Source: Bacteroidales bacterium
GTDB taxonomy: Bacteria > Bacteroidota > Bacteroidia > Bacteroidales > FEN-979
Length of the DNA: 11,232 bases
NCBI GenBank assembly: GCA_016926765.1
Contig: JAFGNY010000299.1
Location: 1 to 11,232, forward strand
Reading direction: 5' to 3'
Part shown: positions 5,521 through 11,232 of the stretch, in pieces
Position numbering within the stretch: the first letter of the stretch is position 1
Layout of the letters: every line of letters begins with the position of its first letter
The notes under the pieces: generated by a model
What the model saw: the letters and a program-made list of their open reading frames with translations, nothing else
The model's database searches: none
What the model was told of the DNA's origin: nothing
Made by a program: the position numbers and the translations under genes

Positions 5521-8449
5521 TTTTTTCCAGTAATTGTTCTTTCGTAAACGGTTTTCCCAGGTAGTGGGAGCACCCGGCCTGGAAGATTTCGTTTTTGTCT
5601 GAAGCATTCGTATATCCTGTTACCGCGATGACCGGAATATGATCGTATCCGGGTTTCTTTCGGATGATCCGGGTAACGTCCAGGCCATTCATATCGGGAC
5701 CCAGGTTGATGTCCATGAGGATCAGATCAAACTGGATTTGATCCGCCAGAGCAAGTGCATTTTTCCCATCCAAAGCCACAGAGATCTGATACTTTTCTTG
5801 CAGATATGCCGTCAGAAGCTCAACATTGTCTGGATTATCCTCAACCACTAAAATATGGATCTCCCCGGGAGGGGAGGCAAGATCCTCTATCGTTTTTACA
5901 GCGGGGAGTTCATCCTGGGTCTCCGTTTCAAACTCCTCACCTACTGAAGGGAAGGTTGACTCCCTTGGCAAAGCCATGATAAAGGTACTTCCTTCTCCGG
6001 GACAACTGTTTAAGGTGATCTTTCCGTTGTAGGTTGAGGCGATCTTATTGGCGATGGTCAGTCCCAGTCCGGTCCCTTCGTAGGTTCGCCCATACCCCTC
6101 ACTGGCCTGTCTGAATGCTTCGAATATCACCTGTTGATGTTCTTTCGGAATGCCGACTCCTGTATCTTTGATCCGGATCCCGATCCATTTATGCCTCCGT
6201 TCACTGATCTGCTCTACCTGGATCCCGACTCCTCCCTGATCTGTAAACTTGATTGCATTATCGACCAGGTGATAAATTGCCTTTACCAGGTGATTCGGGT
6301 TGATCCTCGCTTCAGCCATGCAGGATGGAACGAAGGAGATCTCCAGTCCTTTGGCAACGGCCTTTGCCCTGAACTCTGGCATCATCTCTTCAATCCATCG
6401 GATCACGTTGACCGGTTCGATCACATCGTCTAGGACAATGGATTCCAGTTGTGCCAGCTCGAGGATATCGTCGAGCGTTTTCATCAACCGGTCGCCTGCG
6501 ATGTTGATCCGGTGGGCCATGCCCCTGAATTCAGGTTCAGCGGAATCGGTTTCAATCATCGATGAAAATCCCAGGATAGCGTTCATCGGGGTACGGAATT
6601 CATGACTCAGATTGTTCAACAGAGATGTTTTCAACCGGTCCGATTCCTCTGCTTTAACTTTGGCTTCTTCCAGTACCCGGTTAATCCTGCGGATCTGATT
6701 TTCCGATTCAATCCGTTCGGTGATGTCCTGGTTGACGATCACCGCTCCGGTGATATCACCTTCCTCATTTTTGATCGGAATAGCTGAGTTTAGGATGATT
6801 TTGCGGGTTCCGTCGAAACACTCGATCTCGATCTCCTCATCGATGGAGGTTTCGCCATTCGAAACCGCTCGTGCAGCGGCCCATTCATGAGGTTCGATCT
6901 TTTTTCCACTGGAGCGCCACCACCCTTTGTACTCCCCGTATTGCTCCGGACCTACATACCTGGCTCCAGCCCATATCTGCCGGCCTGCAGGATTACCAAT
7001 GTTGATCTGACCAGAGGCATCAGTGATCCATATCCCCACAGGGAGGATCTCCACGACTTCACCCAGCAACTGTTCACTCTGTCGCAGATCCCATTCGGCT
7101 TTTTTCCGTTCGGTAATATCATTGCCAATGGCAAGTACAGAAATCAGGGTCGTACCATCATCCGCAAAAATGTTCGCGGTGTTCCAGTTGACTTCCCTGA
7201 TCCCGCCGCTTTTAGTCCGCACCGGTATCTCCAGGTTTTTCCATTGAACACCTTGTTTGACCTCTTCCGTCAGACCTCTGATCCCCTCAAGCTGATCTTC
7301 GGTAAATAAAATTTGAAATCCCAGAGTATAAAATTCTTCCGTGGTAAATCCGGTCATATCTCTGAATTCACGGTTCACACCTCTCACCGAAAGATCCGAG
7401 TTCAGGGTGATGATGGGAGCATTGGCATTATCGAGCAATTTTTCCAGATAGGTTTTCGTATCCCTGAGTTCTCTCTCCTGACGGCGCTGTTCCGTTACAT
7501 CTTTAGCCAGCACCACGCGGGCATTCCTTCCGTTGTAGGTAGTTGCGTGTGATGTAATCTCTACCTCAATGAGCGACCCGTCTTTTTTCCGGTGATGCCA
7601 GTTCGATGAAGATTGAAACTCTTCTTTATTCCTGGAGATGTTGTCAAGGAGTGTTGGGATCTCTTCCGTCGGACGGATATCCTTTAAAGTCATCGTTAGA
7701 AATTCTTCCCGGCTGAAGCCATAGTGGGTTACTGCAGCTTCATTAACTTCCAGAAATGCCAGGGTCTCAAGGTCGTAGATCCATCGGGGAAAAGGCGCGT
7801 GTTCAAACAGCATCCTGAATTGTTTTTCACTTGCCCGGATATTTCTTTCCTGCAATACCCGGTAGAACGCTACACCGATGGTGTTTCCCAACTCTTCAAA
7901 AAATCCGATCAGATCCGGTGTGAACAAATCAACCCGGTGATCATTCAACTGAAGCAGGCCGATTACAGTGTCACCTGATTTCAATGGAATGAGAGCAATC
8001 GACTCATAGCCATCCTGAACACAGCGCCCCCTGGGAAAAAGAACTTCCAGGGAATTTCCGGGCTGTGTGATCAGTCCGGATACCCGGTTTGTCCAAAACG
8101 AACCATTTGCGGTAAATTGAGGTTTCGCCGTCGCGATGGCACCCGAAATCACCTTCCCGCACATGCACTCCAGCAGAGGGATTCCATTGGTATCGCGAAC
8201 CACTTCTCCTGAAACGTTCCGTTGGCAAAGAGAATTTCGATCTTCCGTAAATATTTCCGGGAATCCGGTCTTCTCAAAATAGGGAAAATCTTCCCCGTCG
8301 CGGAGACGGATTCCGATGGCTTCAAATCCCGTAACCTCTTTAATCAGGCTCACGATGTCGTGGATCAGCCGTTGCCATTCATTTGGCCGGTTCAGGATAG
8401 TCAGGATGTCCGTTATCAGTTTCCTTGAAAAATTGTCTTTTGGGCTCAT
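5501..8449 (-). CDS. Hybrid sensor histidine kinase GAF-PAS-PAS-PAS-HisKA-HATPase-REC
   Basis: A soluble 982-residue kinase with no signal peptide or membrane segment, so it senses something inside the cell. An N-terminal GAF domain (about 20-200) has Cys at 75, 95, 97 and 143. Three PAS domains follow (about 205-322, 330-448, 456-580), each ending in a DITE/DVTE PAC-type motif. After a coiled coil, HisKA carries the phosphoacceptor H616 in LNNLSHEFRTP. The ATPase has an N box (HLVDNAIKFT, N731), G1 (KDTGVGIP) and G2 (EGTGLGL, 791-797). The C-terminal receiver has E870/D871, phosphoacceptor D913 in LMDIN, T944 and K966. All catalytic residues are present. No HPt domain is seen, so the phosphorelay needs a partner elsewhere. 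It starts 2 nt after the stop of the upstream receiver gene, which implies translational coupling. The input signal is unknown. Confidence 0.95.
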   Translation of the reverse strand: MSPKDNFSRKLITDILTILNRPNEWQRLIHDIVSLIKEVTGFEAIGIRLRDGEDFPYFEKTGFPEIFTEDRNSLCQRNVSGEVVRDTNGIPLLECMCGKVISGAIATAKPQFTANGSFWTNRVSGLITQPGNSLEVLFPRGRCVQDGYESIALIPLKSGDTVIGLLQLNDHRVDLFTPDLIGFFEELGNTIGVAFYRVLQERNIRASEKQFRMLFEHAPFPRWIYDLETLAFLEVNEAAVTHYGFSREEFLTMTLKDIRPTEEIPTLLDNISRNKEEFQSSSNWHHRKKDGSLIEVEITSHATTYNGRNARVVLAKDVTEQRRQERELRDTKTYLEKLLDNANAPIITLNSDLSVRGVNREFRDMTGFTTEEFYTLGFQILFTEDQLEGIRGLTEEVKQGVQWKNLEIPVRTKSGGIREVNWNTANIFADDGTTLISVLAIGNDITERKKAEWDLRQSEQLLGEVVEILPVGIWITDASGQINIGNPAGRQIWAGARYVGPEQYGEYKGWWRSSGKKIEPHEWAAARAVSNGETSIDEEIEIECFDGTRKIILNSAIPIKNEEGDITGAVIVNQDITERIESENQIRRINRVLEEAKVKAEESDRLKTSLLNNLSHEFRTPMNAILGFSSMIETDSAEPEFRGMAHRINIAGDRLMKTLDDILELAQLESIVLDDVIEPVNVIRWIEEMMPEFRAKAVAKGLEISFVPSCMAEARINPNHLVKAIYHLVDNAIKFTDQGGVGIQVEQISERRHKWIGIRIKDTGVGIPKEHQQVIFEAFRQASEGYGRTYEGTGLGLTIANKIASTYNGKITLNSCPGEGSTFIMALPRESTFPSVGEEFETETQDELPAVKTIEDLASPPGEIHILVVEDNPDNVELLTAYLQEKYQISVALDGKNALALADQIQFDLILMDINLGPDMNGLDVTRIIRKKPGYDHIPVIAVTGYTNASDKNEIFQAGCSHYLGKPFTKEQLLEKIKEALT

Positions 8450-8451
8450 AC

Positions 8452-8847
8452 TTAATTAGGTAAATAATTAATTAATCGCGATAAGACGGATGGTAACTTT
8501 TTGCTCATCTCCTGTTTGGCAATAAATTCTACCGCTCCGGCTTCGAAGGCGCTTTGTCTGTAAATATCTCCGTCAAGATTCGTCAGTACCACAATCTTGG
8601 TTTGAATTCCCCTTCGGCAAATCTCCAGGGTGGCTTCGATTCCGCTGATGCCGGGCAATCCGATATCCATCAGGATGATATCCGGATGGATCCGACCGGC
8701 CAGGGCTATGGATTCTTCTCCGGTGGATGCTTGTGAAATGGAGGAATGAGGAAAGAGATCCGTGAGCCAGGTAACTAAGGTTTTACGAAGACTTTCGTGA
8801 TCTTCCACGATCAGAATGACAGGACTTTCAAGTGTATTTTTCTGCAT
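8452..8847 (-). CDS. Stand-alone response-regulator receiver domain
   Basis: 131 residues make up one CheY-fold receiver and nothing else. The acidic pocket is E15/D16, the phosphoacceptor is D61 in ILMDIGLPG, the switch residue is T89 in VVLTN, and the conserved Lys is K111 in FIAKQ. The sequence is closer to NarL/FixJ receivers (MDIGLPGISGIEAT) than to chemotaxis CheY, yet the gene stops 20 residues after K111 where a linker and LuxR HTH would normally follow. It therefore has no output domain of its own and probably works by protein contact or as a phosphate intermediate with the hybrid kinase encoded 2 nt downstream. The ATG at 8847 has no Shine-Dalgarno. The pairing is inferred from operon structure. 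Confidence 0.92.
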   Translation of the reverse strand: MQKNTLESPVILIVEDHESLRKTLVTWLTDLFPHSSISQASTGEESIALAGRIHPDIILMDIGLPGISGIEATLEICRRGIQTKIVVLTNLDGDIYRQSAFEAGAVEFIAKQEMSKKLPSVLSRLINYLPN

Positions 8848-8897
8848 GATACATGAGTTTGGTAAGATCTGGCGGCGTAAGTATAGAGTTTCTGAAG

Positions 8898-8905
8898 CAA
8901 AAGTA
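8898..8905 (-). promoter_or_regulatory. Possible -7 box for the receiver/kinase operon
   Basis: TACTTTTG on the minus strand fits TAnnTTTG and would start a leader of about 45 nt before the receiver ATG. I found no TTTG at the proper -33 distance. The position, just upstream of the first gene of the operon, is the main support. Confidence 0.4.
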
Positions 8906-8973
8906 TTTCTACAGATTCATTTAGTGTGTCAGGGAAGTCGGACAAATGATGTGGGGAAAGTTTGAAAAACGAA

Positions 8974-8998
8974 GGACGAGGGACGAGGGACGAGGGAG
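8974..8998. repeat. Heptamer array GGACGAG, left of hicAB
   Basis: Three exact tandem copies of GGACGAG (8974-8994) plus a partial GGAG. The same heptamer in the same orientation forms a second array at 9647-9681, on the other side of the hicAB module. Confidence 0.8.
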
Positions 8999-9015
8999 TT
9001 AGATTGTTATAAAGA

Positions 9016-9342
9016 TTACAAAAGAGAGGCTAAGTTTGAGATTTCCTTCAATTTCGTCTTGGAAGAGATTCTTTGTATGTCAATATAAGATCCGGTGGAA
9101 AGATCAAAAGAAAGTTGGAACGTCATAGGAGATAAATTATGCCGGGTAATATGGGGCAGCTGTTCTTTCTGAAGTTCGTGGTTCAGAAAAGATTCAAGCA
9201 GTAATTCGGTCACTTCAATAGCGTTTTGCTGACACTCCTTTACGGTTTCTCCCTGTGTATATGCACAATCCCAATCAAGGCAAACAACAGAATATCCTAT
9301 TTTCTCAGGAACAATTTTATATGTGAGTGTTAAACTTTTCAT
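9016..9342 (-). CDS. hicB: HicB-family antitoxin
   Basis: This is a 108-residue protein with an N-terminal partial-RNase-H-like HicB fold: LTLTYKIVPEKIGYSVVCLD, then CAYTQGETVKECQQNAIE, the typical TQGET turn and following helix. In this family the domain binds and silences the HicA ribonuclease. The C-terminal part (about 65-108) does not show an HTH or ribbon-helix-helix that I recognise, so autorepression by direct DNA binding is uncertain. The ATG at 9342 lies inside the end of hicA (26-bp overlap) and has a GAAGGA-type Shine-Dalgarno about 10 nt upstream, so it can be translated on its own rate, as expected for an antitoxin. The order toxin then antitoxin is the common hicAB order. Confidence 0.85.
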   Translation of the reverse strand: MKSLTLTYKIVPEKIGYSVVCLDWDCAYTQGETVKECQQNAIEVTELLLESFLNHELQKEQLPHITRHNLSPMTFQLSFDLSTGSYIDIQRISSKTKLKEISNLASLL

Positions 9343-9529
9343 TACTAGTTTTTCCTTCTGCTAAATTAACAATTTTTTCAATGCTTTTTAAAGTTCCTCT
9401 TGCTAAAACTCTATGGTTGGGGATAGGGCACACCATTCCATTCCTTTGATATAAAATATGGCTTCCGCGCTGACGAAGAAATTCCCAGCCATTATTTTTC
9501 AATATGGTAATGACTTCTTTGGCAGACAT
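9317..9529 (-). CDS. hicA: HicA-family mRNA interferase toxin
   Basis: This is a 70-residue toxin of the HicA double-stranded-RNA-binding-like fold, which cleaves mRNA. The motifs are SAKEVITILKNNGWEFLRQ, then RGSHILYQ with the expected catalytic His (H24), then VCPIPNHRVLARGTLKSIEK, the usual HicA ending. I chose ATG 9529 because GGAAG lies 6 nt upstream and the protein then starts right at the family start (MSAKEV). A TTG at 9562 would add 11 residues, but it falls within the predicted -7 promoter box. The length is typical, so the toxin looks intact. hicB follows with an overlap of 26 bp. Confidence 0.88.
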   Translation of the reverse strand: MSAKEVITILKNNGWEFLRQRGSHILYQRNGMVCPIPNHRVLARGTLKSIEKIVNLAEGKTSNEKFNTHI

Positions 9530-9559
9530 CGTTTTCTTCCACGGATATCCCTGTTTGTT

Positions 9560-9590
9560 CAAACCTTTTTTATCCCTTAATCCGGTTCAA
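9560..9590 (-). promoter_or_regulatory. Putative hicAB promoter
   Basis: On the minus strand AAGGTTTG (9560-9567, one mismatch to TAnnTTTG) is preceded, 20 nt upstream, by TTG (9588-9590). Transcription would begin near 9553, about 24 nt before the hicA ATG at 9529. This also argues against a start at the upstream TTG codon. Confidence 0.35.
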
Positions 9591-9646
9591 TAGGGAAAGG
9601 GAATATCTTACCCCAGGAATTTTATTTACAGTTTCTTCCGACTGAA

Positions 9647-9681
9647 CGACGAGGGACGAGGGACGAGGGACGAGGAACGAA
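9647..9681. repeat. Heptamer array GGACGAG, right of hicAB
   Basis: Three exact copies of GGACGAG (9654-9674) are flanked by diverged units (CGACGAG before, GAACGAA after). Same orientation and unit as the array at 8974-8998; together they bracket hicAB and its promoter in about 700 bp. Confidence 0.8.
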
Positions 9682-9710
9682 GGGGTAATTCATGGTTAAG
9701 CCTACGGGAT

Positions 9711-10439
9711 TTATTTCCGGTTTCGTACACAACGAAATCCTGTCCAGGCTGACTTGTATGCGGGATCTACCGGCAGCCGGGCAGAGCAGCGAAACGGAAG
9801 CGGGGTTTCACCATGCCAGGAACCCCCGCGGACGATCTTGAACTTACCGTTTTTGGGCAATGACAACTCACCTTTTGCATACCGGTGATATACATTTTCT
9901 TCATACCAATCTTCACACCACTCCCACACATTTCCACTCATATTGAAAGCCCCGAAAACGGAAATCCCCCCGGGATAATCATCCACTTCGCAGGTCGTCC
10001 CGGAACCTTTATTAAGGTAGCTTCGTGATTTATTCTCCTCCCACCTGTTTCCCCACGGATAGATCCTTCCGTCAACACCCCTCGCAGCCTTCTCCCACTC
10101 CAATTCCGTGGGCAAGCGTAACCCCGACCAGTCACAATAGATCCTGGCATCATACCAGTTGACGCACACTACGGGATGATTCGCTTTCTCTTCGGGAAAT
10201 TTTCCGTTCTTCCATACAGGAGCACCCATCCCCTCTGTGACCTGCCCGGGAGGGGGATAACCCGTCTCCGTCACAAATTGGAGGTACTGTTCATTCGTGA
10301 CACAGTAGATGCCAATGTCGAATTCAGGAAGGGCGGCATCAAACTGAGGTTTTTCACGGATCGTGGAGCTATCTGTCAAATACGGATCCTCTGTCCCGAT
10401 ACCAAATGTGGCTTTCCCCCTGGGAATATTGTTCATCAT
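9711..10439 (-). CDS. SUMF1/FGE-fold protein lacking the catalytic Cys pair
   Basis: 242 residues of the formylglycine-generating-enzyme sulfatase-modifying-factor fold. Landmarks in order are IPRGKATFGIGTED (5-18), CVTNEQY (46-52), HPVVCVNWYDARIYCDW (88-104), LRLPTELEWEKAARG (107-121), MSGNVWEWCEDWY (167-179), VRGGSW (203-208) and TGFRCVRN (233-240). True aerobic FGE has two copper-binding cysteines about 3 and 8 residues after RGGS; here the stretch from W208 to R217 has none, and C218 aligns with a later, structural-type Cys. Sulfatase activation is therefore unlikely, and no sulfatase gene is nearby. The protein has no signal peptide. Relatives of this fold serve in other oxidations, ligand binding or surface recognition; the role here is unknown. 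Two ATGs (10439, 10436) are possible starts, without a Shine-Dalgarno. Confidence 0.87.
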   Translation of the reverse strand: MMNNIPRGKATFGIGTEDPYLTDSSTIREKPQFDAALPEFDIGIYCVTNEQYLQFVTETGYPPPGQVTEGMGAPVWKNGKFPEEKANHPVVCVNWYDARIYCDWSGLRLPTELEWEKAARGVDGRIYPWGNRWEENKSRSYLNKGSGTTCEVDDYPGGISVFGAFNMSGNVWEWCEDWYEENVYHRYAKGELSLPKNGKFKIVRGGSWHGETPLPFRCSARLPVDPAYKSAWTGFRCVRNRK

Positions 10440-10474
10440 GGCGGAACCCGTTTTCCGGTTAACTCATTGTAATC

Positions 10475-10486
10475 AGTAAATTTACT
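10475..10486. promoter_or_regulatory. 12-bp palindrome upstream of the FGE-fold gene
   Basis: AGTAAATTTACT is a perfect palindrome centred about 41 nt upstream of the ATG at 10439, where an operator or a promoter element could lie. The minus-strand TAAATTTA within it is one base short of TAnnTTTG. This is suggestive only. Confidence 0.3.
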
Positions 10487-10492
10487 CAATAA

Positions 10493-10529
10493 TTCACATT
10501 TCGCAGTTCACATTTCTCAGTTCACATTT
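10493..10529. repeat. 14-nt tandem repeat, left inverted copy
   Basis: TTCACATTTCGCAG (10493-10506), TTCACATTTCTCAG (10507-10520) and a partial TTCACATTT (10521-10529). The first 16 nt (10493-10508) recur exactly, inverted, at 10793-10808. The third unit supplies part of the stop codon of the four-helix relic at 10528-10530. Confidence 0.75.
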
Positions 10530-10731
10530 AACCAAACTCCTTAAAATCTTTTCCTACCTCAACTGTCCTGATTAAATATTCTATCCAAAACTGCCTCTCG
10601 TCGCAATTGACAATCGGCCTGACCAGTACTGTCACTTTTTTATCTTGAAATAGATTATAAACCCTGATTGACAGGCTGATGGTCCGTTCTCGCAACGGAT
10701 CGTTGAAATGACCTTTCTCCGGATTTTCCAT
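10528..10731 (-). pseudogene. Shortened four-helix-bundle (S23/IVP-like) protein gene, probable relic
   Basis: A 67-codon ORF. The N-terminal part (DPLRERTISLSIRVYNLFQ, about 11-29) looks like helix 1 of the four-helix-bundle family first known from intervening sequences in 23S rRNA genes. The part around CDERQFWIEYLIRTVEVGKD (about 43-62) looks like the DE-x-x-FWLE motif near helix 4. Full members are about 115-125 residues and have a helix 2-3 segment with an LLRSGTS-type motif; that is absent here in all three minus-strand frames I checked. The joining DNA contains ATTGTCAATTG, a repeat-like sequence. I infer an internal deletion or replacement. The ORF may be untranslated, or a short live protein; homology is judged by eye. 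Confidence 0.5.
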
Positions 10732-10792
10732 GGGATTTTTTAATATTAATCCAGAAAATGGGGAAAAGGTTAATTAAACGGATGAAGTTTTT

Positions 10793-10815
10793 AACTGCGA
10801 AATGTGAAATGTGAA
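10793..10815. repeat. Right inverted copy of the TTCACATTTCGCAG-type repeat
   Basis: AACTGCGAAATGTGAA (10793-10808) is the exact reverse complement of 10493-10508, followed by a partial second unit (ATGTGAA). Together with the left copy it brackets the four-helix relic; the two copies start exactly 300 nt apart. Confidence 0.75.
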
Positions 10816-10845
10816 TTCATGAATTTCCCCTTCGTCCTTTGTCCC

Positions 10846-11232
10846 TCACACCATCCCCTGGCTTACCGCGAATTTCACCAGTGCCGGGATGTCTTTCAGT
10901 CCGAGTTTCTGCATGAGCCTGCTGCGGTAGGTTTCCACGGTTTTTGCTGAGAGGAAAAGCAATGCGGCAATTTCACTGCTGGTCTTTCCTTCGGCCACCA
11001 GTTGCAGCACCTCCCGTTCACGGTCGCTCAGTTTCCATAGAGGGCTTTGCTGGTCCTGCACCGTATGCTTCAACATGTAGCTGTCGATCAGGATGTCGTC
11101 CACCTTCCGTGAAAGGTATCTCTTCCCCGAATGAGCCGTCAGAACAGCCTGGATCACCTCGGCGCCGGCTGATTCCTTGAGCAGGTACCCGGTAGCCCCG
11201 GCCTGAAGGGCTCTGAAAATATCTTCAGAGGA
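10846..11232 (-). CDS. NarL/LuxR-family response regulator, C-terminal part (cut by window edge)
   Basis: The frame stays open from the right edge to the TGA at 10846-10848, giving 128 codons. The first residues (SSEDIFRALQAGATGYLLKE) are the end of a receiver domain with the conserved Lys of GYLLK. A linker follows, then a complete LuxR-type helix-turn-helix (LSDREREVLQLVAEGKTSSEIAALLFLSAKTVETYRSRLMQKLG), with the usual EVL...G and TVETY signatures. It would bind DNA after phosphorylation. A GTG at 11157 could be mistaken for a start, but the reading frame and homology run on beyond it, so the real start lies outside the window. No cognate kinase is visible next to it within the window. Confidence 0.93.
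   Translation of the reverse strand, partial: SSEDIFRALQAGATGYLLKESAGAEVIQAVLTAHSGKRYLSRKVDDILIDSYMLKHTVQDQQSPLWKLSDREREVLQLVAEGKTSSEIAALLFLSAKTVETYRSRLMQKLGLKDIPALVKFAVSQGMV

Noticed and set aside
6134..7309. Plus-strand open frames of 60-140 codons opposite the histidine kinase
   Set aside because: They are antisense to a well-supported kinase with intact motifs, show no recognisable domains and follow from its codon composition.
9317..9562. HicA with an 11-residue N-terminal extension from TTG at 9562
   Set aside because: ATG at 9529 has a GGAAG site 6 nt upstream and fits the family start; the TTG lies in the predicted -7 box.
8974..9681. Heptamer arrays as a CRISPR array
   Set aside because: Units are 7 nt, directly adjacent, with no spacers of equal length and no cas genes nearby.
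9711..10439. FGE/C-type-lectin-fold protein as target of a diversity-generating retroelement
   Set aside because: Many such targets share this fold and the RGGSW...GFR ending, but there is no reverse transcriptase, no template repeat and no second copy of the 3' end in the window.
10740..10749. AT-rich palindrome TTAATATTAA before the four-helix relic
   Set aside because: Ten bases of A/T symmetry are common by chance in such gaps and no promoter pattern surrounds it.
10814..10825. Palindrome AATTCATGAATT near the end of the LuxR-type regulator
   Set aside because: It is a 12-bp palindrome downstream of the regulator stop and next to the repeat; no matching second site was seen, so an operator call is not supported.
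10846..11157. Complete 103-residue HTH protein starting at GTG 11157
   Set aside because: The frame continues upstream with receiver-domain residues (GATGYLLKE) to the window edge, so this is an internal codon.

Overview
The window looks like chromosome of a member of the Bacteroidota, probably near Bacteroidales or Marinilabiliales. Three things suggest this: promoter-like TAnnTTTG boxes with weak or absent Shine-Dalgarno sequences, the gene order mutY / HU / tiny basic ribosomal-type protein / RNase E/G, and many cytoplasmic and TPR-type signalling proteins. No rRNA, tRNA, CRISPR array, transposase, integrase or reverse transcriptase was found.

Left part (1-5520). On the minus strand lie mutY (A/G adenine glycosylase) and, just downstream of it, the first 319 codons of an exported TPR protein that runs off the left edge just as its transmembrane helix begins. 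Divergently on the plus strand is a housekeeping cluster: an HU-family protein, a 29-residue bS22/mS38-like protein, an Rne/Rng-family ribonuclease with a clear hairpin in its leader, and trpS. These genes serve DNA repair, nucleoid structure, ribosomes and RNA turnover, and tRNA charging.

Middle part (5501-8905). A minus-strand two-gene signalling operon encodes a stand-alone receiver domain and, 2 nt downstream, a 982-residue soluble hybrid histidine kinase (GAF-PAS-PAS-PAS-HisKA-HATPase-REC). The GAF domain is rich in cysteines. The kinase gene overlaps the end of trpS by 20 bp, tail to tail.

Right part (8848-11232). This is accessory in character, all on the minus strand: a HicA/HicB toxin-antitoxin pair lying between two arrays of the same heptamer (GGACGAG), a formylglycine-generating-enzyme-fold protein lacking the catalytic cysteine pair, a shortened relic of a four-helix-bundle (S23/IVP) gene between inverted copies of a TTCACATTTCGCAG-type repeat, and the C-terminal two-thirds of a NarL/LuxR response regulator cut by the right edge.

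Several intergenic gaps carry short tandem repeats of 7, 8 or 14 nt, each of a different sequence. No clearly new multi-gene system is visible. The most unusual points are the repeat-bracketed hicAB, the repeat-bracketed four-helix relic, the cysteine-rich GAF kinase with its HTH-less partner regulator, and the rng leader hairpin.
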